From assembly GCA_964057225.1 (NCBI GenBank), contig OZ059899.1, positions 11,532,001 through 11,596,000 on the forward strand: a stretch of 64,000 nt of DNA, read 5' to 3'. Positions 1 through 10,125 of the stretch are shown in pieces. Both the position numbers and the translations under genes were made by a program. Source of the DNA: Auanema rhodensis. Taxonomy: Eukaryota; Nematoda; Chromadorea; Rhabditida; Rhabditidae. Below the pieces are notes generated by a model that did no database searches, was not told the DNA's origin, and worked only from the letters and a program-made list of their open reading frames with translations. The stretch's first letter is position 1, and every line of letters starts with the position of its first letter.

Positions 1-1440
1 CATTGGGACACATCAAAGACCATTCCTGATCTCTTTCAACCCTTTTCATGAAAAGATCAGGGATCCATAGGGCATAAAACAAATCTCTAGCACGTTCCTC
101 TTCTGGTCCAGTGTTTCTGCGAAGGGCAACAAAACTAAAATGTTACAGTTAACAAAAAACTCAAATTTTTATAATTTACTCGAAGATGTCCGCGTGCCAT
201 GGCTCGAGATAGATGGCGAATGCACCTGGTCTCTTATTACCTCCTTGATCAACATAACGAGCAGTATTATTGAAAACACGAAGCATTGGAACCAATCCAT
301 TCGAAGTACCATTAGTCTTCAAAATTGAATTAAAATTTAAGAGAATATTAAAAGTCTTCCCTTACCCCATTAATCAAGGAACCAGTTGCACGAATCTTAT
401 GAACATTCAATCCTATTCCTCCAGCGCTTTTAGAAATCAAAGCACACTGTTTGAGCGTGTCATATATACCTTGAATTGAATCTTCACACATAGTGAGCAA
501 GAAACAAGAGGACATCTGTGGTCTAAATTGTAGGCAATATTTTTTAGTAACTTAACAACATTCCTTATTACCTGACGGTACCAGAGTTGAAAAGAGTTGG
601 CGAAGCATGAGTGAAGAATCTTTCGCTCATGAGATTGTAGGTTTCAACAGCACTATCAATATCTACTCCATGAATTCCGACAGCTACTCTCATAAGCATA
701 TGCTGTGGACGTTCAACCACCTGAGAAGTGAATAAATCACCGATAAAAGTATAAAAAAACTTACTTCTTTGTTAATTTTCAAAAGATAAGAGCGTTCGAG
801 TGTTTTGAATCCAAAATAAGAATAAGAGAAGTCGCGATCATAGACAATAGCAGAGTTTAAACGCTGAAATAATTCAAGTCTATATAGCATCACTAAGCGT
901 ATTATACATCAGCATTTTTCATAATAATATCGTAAGTTTCTTTGCTGATCATAGGAGCATGTTTATCAGTATGCTCGGTGCGGAAATTATACAGACGTTC
1001 CATGACTTCTGAGAAGACCTAAATTCAACTATAATCATAGTTGTTCTAAAATAACCAACTTTGTTAGTTTTTTTATGCAAATTGGACACAGCAATTCGAG
1101 CAGCAAGAATGGCATAATCAGGATGTTGTGTAGTCATCGAGGCAGCAGTTTCAGCAGCTAAGTTATCTAACTCTGTGGTTGAAACTCCTTTATAAAGACC
1201 ACCAATAACTTTCATAGTGACAAGAACCTAATCACAAAATAGTATATACAATTATATTATTATTTACTTACAGGGTCAACATAATCCATGTTTAAGTTGT
1301 AAGAAAGCTTAATCATACGAGCAGTGATTTTATCAAAGTGAACAATTTCTTTTCTTCCATCTAATATTATTTAAGTTATGAAAAAATAAACAAAAATAAT
1401 TACCTCTCTTCACTACGTAAGTGCTGTTCATGCGCTGCAT
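1..1440 (-). CDS. rnr-1: Ribonucleoside-diphosphate reductase large subunit (R1), N-terminal part, cut by window start
   Basis: R1 reduces ribonucleoside diphosphates to deoxy forms in the cytosol, with a small R2 subunit, for DNA synthesis. Nine exons are visible on the minus strand: 1404-1440, 1272-1360, 1060-1227, 908-1018, 765-863, 572-720, 366-522, 180-316 and 1-134. They keep phase and give about 360 residues, under half of the usual ~790. Recognisable blocks are the N-terminal ATP-cone ([29 protein letters not shown]), then [18 protein letters not shown] with the redox cysteine, [14 protein letters not shown], and [20 protein letters not shown]. The last visible residues are about EWSLMCPN; the radical-site motif and C-terminal tail lie outside the window. 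The start at 1440 ([12 protein letters not shown]) is the most upstream in-frame ATG seen; 1431 is an alternative. The introns are short (one is 41 nt). Confidence 0.95.
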
Positions 1441-2236
1441 GGTTAGTTTCTATAAATATGAAAAAGTTATTCAAATTGCAAAGTCAAAAAAAACGAGAAA
1501 GAATAATAGCAAAAAATCATTCAAACAAATAATAATTAAAGAAACATGTCTCTTTAACTTTAGAGCTTGTGACCAGCTAAATCAACAACTGTTGCTAGGG
1601 TCTCCCAATTAGACACAAAGAGCAGTAGAAGAAAGCCTAGAGCCATCCTCTAGATTGCAATATTGAACACAATGAACAACTCAGCAAGCAGCAAAATTTT
1701 TGAAAAACATTTTCGCGCGCGCGCGAGAATCAGTGCATGATTTGTGAACAGGGCCATGTGGCCAACTTTGACCTCCATTTAATGGTAATGAATTAGTTGA
1801 TGAAGTAAGCAAATTATTATGCAAATCTAATGCTTACCTCTCGCAATTTTCTGAGGGCCTGAACATCTGTGTGCATGTTTATACGAATGGTTTCTGATCG
1901 TAAATAAATAGCAAAAGGAACTTTGTTTTCGAGCACGCCATAAAGTTACGTCTTTCAATGTCATTGTGCCAGGTGTTAATATTCTTGGAACATATAATAT
2001 AATTTGGTTTCTGTATTCGCCAAGTAATGTAATCATTTTTACTCAACTGTCCTATAATAGTTTTTTGGTTTTCCGTTTTGAGAGCTAGTGTTGTTACTTC
2101 ATGAGATAAGGAGTTATAAAAGTTCCCTAAGGCAAACTGATTTCTGCTCATGAACTATTTACAGCAGTGAGATTAATTCTGTCATTAATATGTTTGAATA
2201 TTTATTAAAGACTAGAAGTAATACTAATTACAATAA
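1441..2236. other. Intergenic region between rnr-1 and the F-box gene
   Basis: This 0.8-kb stretch holds the presumed promoter of rnr-1 and the 3' flank of the F-box gene, both read leftwards. A run of alternating CG (about 1713-1724) stands out in AT-rich surroundings. Open frames here are short and resemble no family, so I see no gene. Confidence 0.5.
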
Positions 2237-4028
2237 TTATGCGGCCAATTTTATTTCAAGATTTGGCTTGTCCATATTGTCAGGTGGAGACATTGCTAAC
2301 GATAATGTGGCCATCTTAAAGGTCAAAATGGCATTAGGTTGTTTTCGCTTTCTATTGACTCACCGTCTTCTCAGCGTTTTTCTGAATATTATATATGACT
2401 AAACTTTCACTGCCTCTTCTATTAGCACAATAAAGTCCTCGTTTTTCACATTCGTTCTCAAAGTCAGAACATTGCACTTGCGGACATCGCTTTACAGTAC
2501 AGATCTAAAGATACCCTAAGTATTATAACACTTTATTAGTCAATTGCCAACCTGTGAGAGGGGTAACCCAGTGTGTTCATCGGGAACGTGACTCAGCCAT
2601 TTCTAAAAAAAGAGACTTTATGTAACGCTAGACGGAAAATGGTTTTTTAATGATAAGATCCATTATCAGTTATGATTAGTGAACTTAGAATCAGAGATTT
2701 CTTGATTTAAATTATGACCGAGAAAATTTTCGAAAAGTGCGCGATAATACCGGTCTTTCACAGAGAAATGGCTATCATTTACAATCAATGTGCTCACGGA
2801 AAACGGTTGCATTTAAAATTAAGATTAATTACCTGCGTGTAGTGGCAGACCATTTTTGTCGAAACAGAGCATTGATCCAACAATAAAATTGGGAAGTTTC
2901 CTTCATTTGCAAATCGTTGCAATGTTTGATCACCCAATTGAAGAGCCGGGCGTGCTTTACGTTTGAAGGAGCTGCGTCCAAATTTGACGGCGTCAACGGT
3001 GATGCGTCGCATCAGAGTCGGATTAAGTTGTTCAATATGGCTATCAGTTAAACTCAATGGACTCATATTGAAGCAATTTTGAATCTATAATGCATATATT
3101 AATGCTCGAATTGATATTATAAATTTACTTCTAATTCTTTTAGAGATTTGGAGACTAAAGCCAATAGCTTATGTAAAGTAAGTGAATTTGTATGATGCAT
3201 ATCTATTTGAATCAGAGATAGACTATGCAAAACTGATAAATCCGTTTCGGATAACTGGAATCTCAAAAAATTTATGAAGTCATCCGTTAAAGCTGTTTTC
3301 TGTAATAAGCGTTTTGTATCAGGAAACCATTTGTATTTTGCTCACGGTTATCACTAAACGTTGAATTGCAAACCGCTTAAAAGCACAACGAAGATCAACG
3401 CAGTTCTGAACTTCAGATTGAGTAAGGGAAATACTCCTAGATTGCTGACGATCATAATCAACCCATCGTAGTTCAAGCCCTCCTTTCTTGGTACCTTGAA
3501 TAATCAGACGCGAAACCTGAATATTCATGAAAGGTTTGTACATCAAGTAGTTTTTTTTACATTAAGAACTGGTAAAGGTTTCTTAGTTTGAATATGCTCA
3601 GCCATGCATTTCCATCGTCTAGAAACTTCTCGGCATTGTAACAGTGTTTTACCATCGACTTCCTTGAGAATTTGATGCAAAATCTCAGGGGGAATCATCT
3701 AGATAAAAAAAAAAGTATTAATCACTAAACGTGATAATACCTCAACAGGAGACAGGTGTACGATAGTTGTTGGTTCTTTAGAAGGTTCCGAAAAGAACCA
3801 ATCGCTTAAATATTTCCATACTTTCCAGCTGTCAGAAATTCTTCTGCTTTCATTGAATTTATTCTCTAAGCTGTAATCAAGAATTGATTGGCTTCAACAG
3901 TATAATTTGTGAACAAATCAATAAATGTCAAAAACTCACACTGATCCTTTGTATTCTTTACGAAAATCCAACTGTGGTTTTTGCTGAACTCCAGGGAAGC
4001 TTACTTTCCTGGTAATTATCTGCACCAT
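2237..4028 (-). CDS. F-box protein with LRR-like middle and cysteine-containing C-terminal region
   Basis: Probably the substrate receptor of an SCF (Skp1-cullin-F-box) ubiquitin ligase. Nine exons (3940-4028, 3741-3870, 3561-3698, 3355-3516, 3129-3299, 2833-3084, 2552-2602, 2364-2504, 2237-2314) join in frame to 403 aa. The F-box is at about residues 74-115: MIPPEILHQILKEVDGKTLL followed by QCREVSRRWKCMAEH, a good match to the family consensus. It starts exactly at an exon boundary. Residues about 120-240 carry leucine-rich stretches (LSLIQIDMHHTNSLTLHKLL, ALVSKSLKELE) suggesting degenerate leucine-rich repeats. A cysteine-containing stretch (CTVKRCPQVQCSDFENEC) lies near the C-terminus. Nematodes have large F-box families and I cannot name the orthologue. 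The F-box call is firm; the substrate is unknown. Confidence 0.8.
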
Positions 4029-5190
4029 TTCACTGAATTACAAATCATGTAGACAAAAAAAAACGACACATAATATAAACACGCGATGAAAAACGAAACA
4101 AGAATCATCGAGTAAAATTGTTACTCATTAATCTATGATTTTAAAAACAGAACTAAGATCTAGGTAAAAGAAACAACTATTCGTCGATACTTTTACTCGT
4201 AAGTTCTAGATTGAAAACAACGAAGGACATGTAGTGGAGAAGACATGATCATAAGCAAAACATGAGAAGATACGAATTAAACGATTTCTGAAGAAGAAAA
4301 AGAAAAGGGAGAAATTGAACGCACTATCTGATGAAAGACGTCACTGTGACTTTCAAAAGTTGTACACGACATTAAAATCGTGCAGATTGTGGTCTTAATA
4401 AAGATATGTGATAAAAGAAGAATAAGAGCTGTACATGTCGATAGTCATGTTCAATTGAGACAAGTTTTAATGCCTTATACGGATGAAAAAAAGTTTTTGC
4501 AAGAAACAAAAAATTTGTTGAAATGATTTTTGAGTAAGAATTTGAAAATGAAATTAAAGATTATCGGTCATTTATATAAGATGTGGCGCAAAACACACAC
4601 TGTAAAGTTATAATAAACTGACTAAAAATAGTAAAATTTGAAAATGAAACGTCATTTTACTCTAAATTTATTAGTTATTAAGTGGAATATTGGTCAACAT
4701 AGTACTTATTATGTTACATAGATCAAAGTGACGAGGTATGAAGTAAACGTGTATTGATTCTTTGGATTAAGATATTGTTTATAAATATCCAAAGTTTCAA
4801 AACAGGATGGAAAAGAAGCTAACAATTTTTGATTTGATTTGATTTGAACTTGAAGATAAAAATGAACATAAGCATGAATACCAGTTATATCCAAATTTCA
4901 GGAATATATTAGTAGAGTAAAAGTAGCACGGGGGATGTGAGAAAACGAAAACAACTGATAGCGGCAGTCGTTTCCAAACACAATGTGGTAATCTTTCGAA
5001 CCAAGTATTTGCTTCATACCTTTGAAAATTTTCATGTTTTTTTCTCAAGAAAAGTGAGGAATAAAAACAGGATAGCCTATCTACTGGTCCAACATGTTCA
5101 CACGTTGTAACAAAATTCACCAGAAGGCATGCACGACAGTTGTAACGACAGTGGCTAAAATAGAACAGCTGGGAAGGACAAGCATGCTTA

Positions 5191-5200
5191 TTTCACGTGA
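5191..5200. promoter_or_regulatory. Palindromic E-box TTTCACGTGA, copy 1
   Basis: TTTCACGTGAA contains the perfect 10-bp palindrome TTCACGTGAA with a CACGTG core, the type of site bound by MITF/TFEB, MYC/MXL or USF class bHLH factors. A second identical copy lies 240 bp away. That it is functional is inference. Confidence 0.35.
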
Positions 5201-5430
5201 ACATAAAGTGCTTTCTTAATTACTTACTCTAGAACGACTAAGACCAACGATAAGAAAAAAGGGCAAATGCGCAAGTATTGATTACAGCGTATTGAGGTTA
5301 AACGAATAGACATCGTAAGATTACTGAAAAGGTAGATTTTTCGAAGATAAAGTCTGTTTCTCGATCAATAGCTTTTGCAGAAAAAAGACAGAGTTTTATC
5401 AGCACATAGGCAACATGTCAATTTCGTGAA

Positions 5431-5440
5431 TTTCACGTGA
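5431..5440. promoter_or_regulatory. Palindromic E-box TTTCACGTGA, copy 2
   Basis: Same 11-mer (TTTCACGTGAA) as the copy at 5191. Both lie between the end of the small mitochondrial-like gene and the start of the F-box gene, so the likely target, if any, is the F-box gene to the left. Confidence 0.35.
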
Positions 5441-5726
5441 ATGGCGCCTGCATAGCAGCATACATCATTGTCAAACCAATATATGATCCCAGTGATTGCT
5501 TTCCATCGCAAACGAATTTCTAGAGAGATTTCCCACCCATAACCACTATCGTTATCTTCTGTATTATAGAGAAATTATAGATATATAATCAAAAATCTGC
5601 AATATTTATTTCCTACGCATATAAAAATCTATTGTGAGTTACTATGTACATCAGACTCATCCTTATTTGAAGACAAGAATGGGAACCATAAGTTTTTACC
5701 TGAAAGTTCTGATTAAAACAAGTTTT

Positions 5727-6112
5727 TCAATCAGAAATCAAACCATATTTCTGTCGCTCACGTACTAAAACTGTTTTTTCCTCTCTGTATGTGTTGAATT
5801 GTTCTTCTGTCATAGTAAGATAGAGATAGACCTAATGGAAGGAAAATAAGGAAATATAAGTTGACATGATTTTTACAGAATGTAATACAGGTCCAACCAT
5901 AGCTGACGAACATAAAACAAAAACTGCCCAAAGGTGAGCATGGGGATAACGTAATAAAAATCGTCTATAATAGAATTATTTGTTTTTCATGTGTTCATTT
6001 CTTTATAATCTCACCTGACAAAAGCCGGTGGAAAACGTTTACTTTGCTGATAATAGGTTGCTCGTGTTCTTGTTGCATTCAATAACATTCGTGTTGTATG
6101 TAAAAATGCCAT
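5727..6112 (-). CDS. Small single-pass membrane protein, probably mitochondrial (96 aa)
   Basis: I do not recognise this family. Three exons (6015-6112, 5877-5964, 5727-5831) splice in frame with good donor and acceptor sites to 96 aa. The N-terminus is basic with Ser/Thr/Arg and no acidic residues (MAFLHTTRMLLNATRTRATY, then FPPAFVRRFLLRYPHAHLW), typical of a mitochondrial presequence. One hydrophobic segment (WAVFVLCSSAMVGPVLHSVY) follows at about residues 45-65, then a charged tail (REEKTVLVRERQKYGLISD). It starts 213 nt downstream of the stop codon of the FAM173-type methyltransferase on the same strand, so the two could be co-transcribed. Size and layout resemble accessory subunits of respiratory complexes, but that is inference. 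Confidence 0.65.
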
Positions 6113-6325
6113 ATCTTAAACATAACGAGATAGATAATACAAATAAACAAAAGAAATAGTACGCATAGGCCTTTAGCGATGTAACCCAAAAGAATCTAAT
6201 GATCATATCTATCTTCTTTATATAGAATTGTAACAAAATTTAACAGTAAATTGAACAAAAATAACAATTGAAGCCAACAAAATCCTAAAGTTATCACGTC
6301 ATCTTCAACAGGTTCTCACGAACGT

Positions 6326-9300
6326 TCATACTCTAAGATACACCCAAACGGCATCAATTCCTTCTCCAATTTGAGTAACTTCTTTATAATACTGATTTTC
6401 CGGTAAGGGGAAGCGACATGCAAGTAAATTTGAACCAGATTTCATTTCAGAAAGCTTTGGTACGAGATCTTGCATCTGAATGTTATAATTGAATATTTAT
6501 TAAGTAATTTACTGTCTCCAACCAAGCTTTCAGCTCCAAAAATAACGGCAGTATTATATTGAGTTAAATCGGTTTTAAATATATCCTTTCTAAAAAATTA
6601 GTTTGGAACTCCATCCAAAAATATCATCAAGATCTAACCTATGAAACTTGGCCTTTTTCCTCAATCCTTGCTTTGTGGCTACATACTTTGAATAAGCCAC
6701 GAGAATTGAATTTAGCTCTACTCCTGTGCTTTCAAAACCCTCGTTCGCACATTGTAAAACCTGGAAAGTTTTTAGTAATATTCGGTTCCCTTTGATATTT
6801 TTCAGCAAGTTGGAATACAGTTGACCAGCCAAGACCGAATAGGCAGATTATACAAATGACCCGGATCAAATTCACCGAAAAGATAATAACTAGGCAAAAC
6901 CCCATACAAATTGCGAAAAAACGTGTCGTCGAACTTTGCTTCATATAATACTTTGAACAAAAAAAATACAGCTAATTAAAGTCATGGAAGAGTTTAGACT
7001 AGAATTTTCTACAGAGGAATGAGCAAATACAATTTATATATGATTTTGAGAAAGAGAATAACTGAATTTGATGTTGGAATGAGAAACCATGAGATGAACA
7101 ACAACTATTGCACACATATACACATGGAAGTGAAATTGATAAACAGCTCTGAACTCGAATGCAAAACGAATAAAACATTTTTCGAATAAAATTTTAGTCC
7201 TACTTAGGAAATTACTTAATATGGAAATCTAATAAAAACATAATCTATACTGGCTATTGAGGCGTCTCGACAAGTGTGACTGTTGCATTATATGGTTGGC
7301 TTGAAGCTACCAGACGATTGAATCTCGTCTTCCTCAGCAGTTGCCTTGTCGACTTCTGTGTCTTTTTCTGCTTCTTCTGTCTTTCCGCCAGATCAAGTCC
7401 TCGATGCGTCACTCCATCCGCTAAATCCATTTTTGCTTGTAGCGAATCTAGATCTCCTTTCCTAATTGGTTTGACGGAGATATCTCGAACGGCACGGAAC
7501 TGACCGCAATTATTGACATGCTCATTTTCCAAGCGGAAATAGTTCCAAACGAATCGACGAAATACTTCGGCAGGGGCAGTGACGGTTGTTAAGAAGTCCG
7601 AATCAAGAGTCCAAGCTTCTCCAAGTGAAACGTTGAGAACCCATGCAAGACGAAGAACAAAGTCTTGAACGATCGCAGCATAATAGTACCATTTACTACC
7701 GTAGATCATTTCTTCTCGTAAAAATGGTGCGTCTTTAGGAGCACGAGGATCAATAAGACCCCAGTCCATGAAAATATCCCAAAGGAATGTGTAAGTGAAT
7801 GAAAATATGTAACTAGCAATCCATATGTAGAAAAATGGTGATGTTACGTTAGGGTTATTCTTCTCAGCCCATTTGTTAAGTGCTCCACAAATGACGACAA
7901 TGTAAGTAGTTGAGTATTTTCCAGCGTTAACCAAATGCGGATGAACTCGTTTGGTATCACGATAACGACGCAGACATTGCATGAAACGAACAGTGGCAGG
8001 TATTATTGAGACAAAGGACCGAACGCCTGACACAGACATACACATATCCTTTCCTGTACTCATATCCACTCGGCCCCACGGCACAGATCCAGTAGTTGAA
8101 TTGATTACTCGGACGGCTAAGAAGTTGTCCGTGTCGTAGTTAACTTCTGTTGAGTAGAAGCACAAGAAGTACTGCAGATCAAGAAATGCTGTGGATAACG
8201 AATTCATTTGATCTCCAAGCCAGAAATCGGTGAAGGTGACGAAGTGCAAGGGTGCAGTAAAACAATTATAGCAGTGCTTTATCAGCCAGAAGCGTGAGCT
8301 GCCGTGGAATATCGACGTTGGCTTACTGAAGGGATTGAACAGAATCAGGAAGCAAAGTATCATCAGTACGAGTGGTGGTAAAAATGGTGGTATATGAAGT
8401 AGATGTGCATATAAGTAGGCTAATACAGCTACGGACCATAGCATTATCATGAAGCTGGCAATTTGCATAAGCGTCTGATACGTTAAATGATTCCTAGGAT
8501 CAACTTCGAAAATGAGTACGTGATTGACTCCGGCTCCGGCCCATCCGGCCATATTCACTCCGCACAGAAAGATTGACAGAAAAAGAAGGAATGGTCCTCG
8601 GAAAAGACGAACGGCGACCCATTTTGGTTCATTTTCTCGTGGTGCAGATCCAAGCCATGAAAAGAAAATGCCAACTAGTAGAATTATGCTAGCACCCATG
8701 AACAATCCTAGAGAGAAAGTTGTAATGGGCTTTTGCTTTTCAGAAAGCGGTGGAACCTTCAACCTTTTCATTCCAGCTTGACGATTTCCTCCTTCCAAAT
8801 CATTAATTACAGAAGTTTCGACATTAGTTATAAGTGTTTCAATTTCGCGATTTAGAAAGAAAGAGCTTTTCTCCACTTTAGTAATTCTCCAATCCAATCC
8901 TCGTTCATTTCCTGTTAGCTTGTCATGTTTCTTCAAAATCTTACGGAAACCTGTGGCATTCAACTGTTGATAGTTCTGAACCAGAACTAACGATAGGTAG
9001 AATTCCGAAAAAGCTAATTTGAGTTGTTGATCAGTCTTGCTCGTTTCTTTCCCCAATTTATCTTGACCACCAAATCGGCGTCGAAGTCGGTTGGTTGGTT
9101 CCTGCCTTTTTTCCAAAACTTCCTTGAATGTATGAAGCTCAGATTGAAGTTCATGATATTTTCCTTGAGCTTCAGCGATCTTTTGTGAGAAAAACAAGTT
9201 GATTTTGGTCAGCTCATTATCACAAGTGATGAAAAATTTCTCGTCCATCTGAGAAATATGCTCTTCGCGGCGATCTTCTTCTGTAGGAATTTGCATCATG

Positions 9301-9640
9301 TTGTCGTATAAAAGATTTTTCATTGCTTCATAGTCAATATATTGCTTCCGCCATTCCGGTGTTAAATGGCTGGCCAACTGCTCTCCAAACTTCATCTGAA
9401 AAATCAAATTTCAAATAAACTCACAACACGCCCGTCTCCAGATCCCAGATCAATAAGCGGACCTTTAGTTTTGGTCTGCACTATGGCTTGCTTGACATTA
9501 GCCAACTGATTTGGGGTCGCAGGAACATAAGGAATGCAAACACGACGTAGGGCTGGCGTAACAAATGGAATTGCGGCCATGGAAATGCCAAGAGCCGTGG
9601 CGCCTGCTACACCGGCGATAAGCATTCCGCTCATGCCCAT
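6326..9640 (-). CDS. ATPSCKMT: FAM173/ATPSCKMT-type mitochondrial lysine methyltransferase, split around a nested gene
   Basis: Vertebrate relatives methylate a lysine of the ATP synthase c-subunit (ATPSCKMT) or of adenine nucleotide translocase (FAM173A) in mitochondria. Four exons (9425-9640, 6639-6760, 6523-6589, 6326-6475) join in frame to 184 aa. Exon 1 gives a hydrophobic N-terminal anchor, the PYVPATPNQLANV segment and the SAM-binding motif IDLGSGDGRV. Exon 2 resumes exactly where the family predicts (VLQCANEGFESTGVELNS, the acidic end of beta-2), and the C-terminus is ACRFPLPE ... GEGIDAVWVYLRV. Intron 1 is 2.66 kb and contains the whole XPR1 gene on the same strand. A donor at about 9757 and acceptor at about 9642 suggest a 5'UTR intron. 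Exon 1 is much richer in GC than the other three. Confidence 0.88.
7254..9395 (-). CDS. XPR1: XPR1-family SPX-EXS phosphate exporter, intronless, inside the FAM173 intron
   Basis: XPR1 proteins export inorganic phosphate across the plasma membrane, gated by inositol pyrophosphates bound to the SPX domain. A single uninterrupted frame gives 713 aa (human about 696). The SPX domain covers about residues 1-190 (MKFGEQLASHLTPEWRKQYI; KILKKHDKLTG). Several membrane segments follow, then the EXS domain (about 400-610; RRYRDTKRVHPHLVNAGKYS, FRRFVWNYFRLENEH). ATG at 9395 is chosen because it matches the family N-terminus and directly follows an acceptor (ATTTTTCAG), as for a spliced-leader site. Every fully traced neighbour has introns, so the absence here suggests a retrocopy or intron loss; it is also clearly GC-richer than adjacent DNA. 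Its acceptor lies 29 nt from the host gene's donor. Confidence 0.95.
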   Translation of the reverse strand: MKFGEQLASHLTPEWRKQYIDYEAMKNLLYDNMMQIPTEEDRREEHISQMDEKFFITCDNELTKINLFFSQKIAEAQGKYHELQSELHTFKEVLEKRQEPTNRLRRRFGGQDKLGKETSKTDQQLKLAFSEFYLSLVLVQNYQQLNATGFRKILKKHDKLTGNERGLDWRITKVEKSSFFLNREIETLITNVETSVINDLEGGNRQAGMKRLKVPPLSEKQKPITTFSLGLFMGASIILLVGIFFSWLGSAPRENEPKWVAVRLFRGPFLLFLSIFLCGVNMAGWAGAGVNHVLIFEVDPRNHLTYQTLMQIASFMIMLWSVAVLAYLYAHLLHIPPFLPPLVLMILCFLILFNPFSKPTSIFHGSSRFWLIKHCYNCFTAPLHFVTFTDFWLGDQMNSLSTAFLDLQYFLCFYSTEVNYDTDNFLAVRVINSTTGSVPWGRVDMSTGKDMCMSVSGVRSFVSIIPATVRFMQCLRRYRDTKRVHPHLVNAGKYSTTYIVVICGALNKWAEKNNPNVTSPFFYIWIASYIFSFTYTFLWDIFMDWGLIDPRAPKDAPFLREEMIYGSKWYYYAAIVQDFVLRLAWVLNVSLGEAWTLDSDFLTTVTAPAEVFRRFVWNYFRLENEHVNNCGQFRAVRDISVKPIRKGDLDSLQAKMDLADGVTHRGLDLAERQKKQKKTQKSTRQLLRKTRFNRLVASSQPYNATVTLVETPQ

Positions 9641-10125
9641 GCTGAAACACCACGGCTCATAGGCATTTAAAAGAAAAAAACAAAAAGAAAAAGCTAATAA
9701 AAAGTAAATAAGCTATACGACTACGGACACACAACTCAAAGACAATTTTGACTCACCTTGATAGTTTATACTCAGGAATCAAAACGAAGAAGGAGAAATT
9801 ATACGAATTAATAAAACTTGATGATTTCAATTCATAAAAGTTTGATCTAACACTGAAAATAAAAAAAATTTACAAAGTTTTCAATACTAAATGTAAAAGT
9901 AGCAAAACCGAAATGCAACCGAATCATTCAAAAAACTCGTAAAGATCATGTTATAAGCAAGGTTCACGGACACTAGTAATATGTCAACAATATTTGATAC
10001 TGACCCGAATCACGTGCTCACTTTTTGCTATCTAGAGAAGCTAATTTAACATTTCAACTTTTATTTAGAAAAACAGAACTTTTTTTTATTAATGTTATGC
10101 AAGTTGAAATATTCATTTCCAGAAA
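9641..10125. promoter_or_regulatory. Divergent promoter region, FAM173/XPR1 (-) and mrpl-12 (+)
   Basis: About 0.5 kb separates two oppositely transcribed genes that both look mitochondrial. On the minus side there is a probable 5'UTR intron (donor near 9757, acceptor near 9642). On the plus side, TTTCCAG at 10116-10122 precedes the mrpl-12 start by 3 nt and could be a trans-splice acceptor. A CACGTG E-box lies near 10012. Confidence 0.45.

Larger units (their letters stand above)
4029..5726. other. Intergenic region upstream of the F-box gene
   Basis: This 1.7-kb AT-rich stretch has no convincing gene on either strand; open frames around 4709-5120 have low-complexity composition and no family resemblance. 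It does contain two copies of a 10-bp palindromic E-box, annotated separately. Confidence 0.5.

Noticed and set aside
1713-1724. Run of alternating CG as a possible CpG island or Z-DNA element
   Set aside because: Only about 12 bp and isolated; no surrounding GC enrichment.
4709-5120. Open frames of 61 and 107 codons on the minus strand
   Set aside because: Composition is low-complexity (Phe/Ser/Leu-rich), there are no splice-supported partners and no family resemblance.
9396-9424. 29-nt GT-AG intron producing an in-frame FAM173-XPR1 fusion
   Set aside because: Shorter than any intron measured here (minimum 41 nt), and FAM173 homology clearly continues at 6760.
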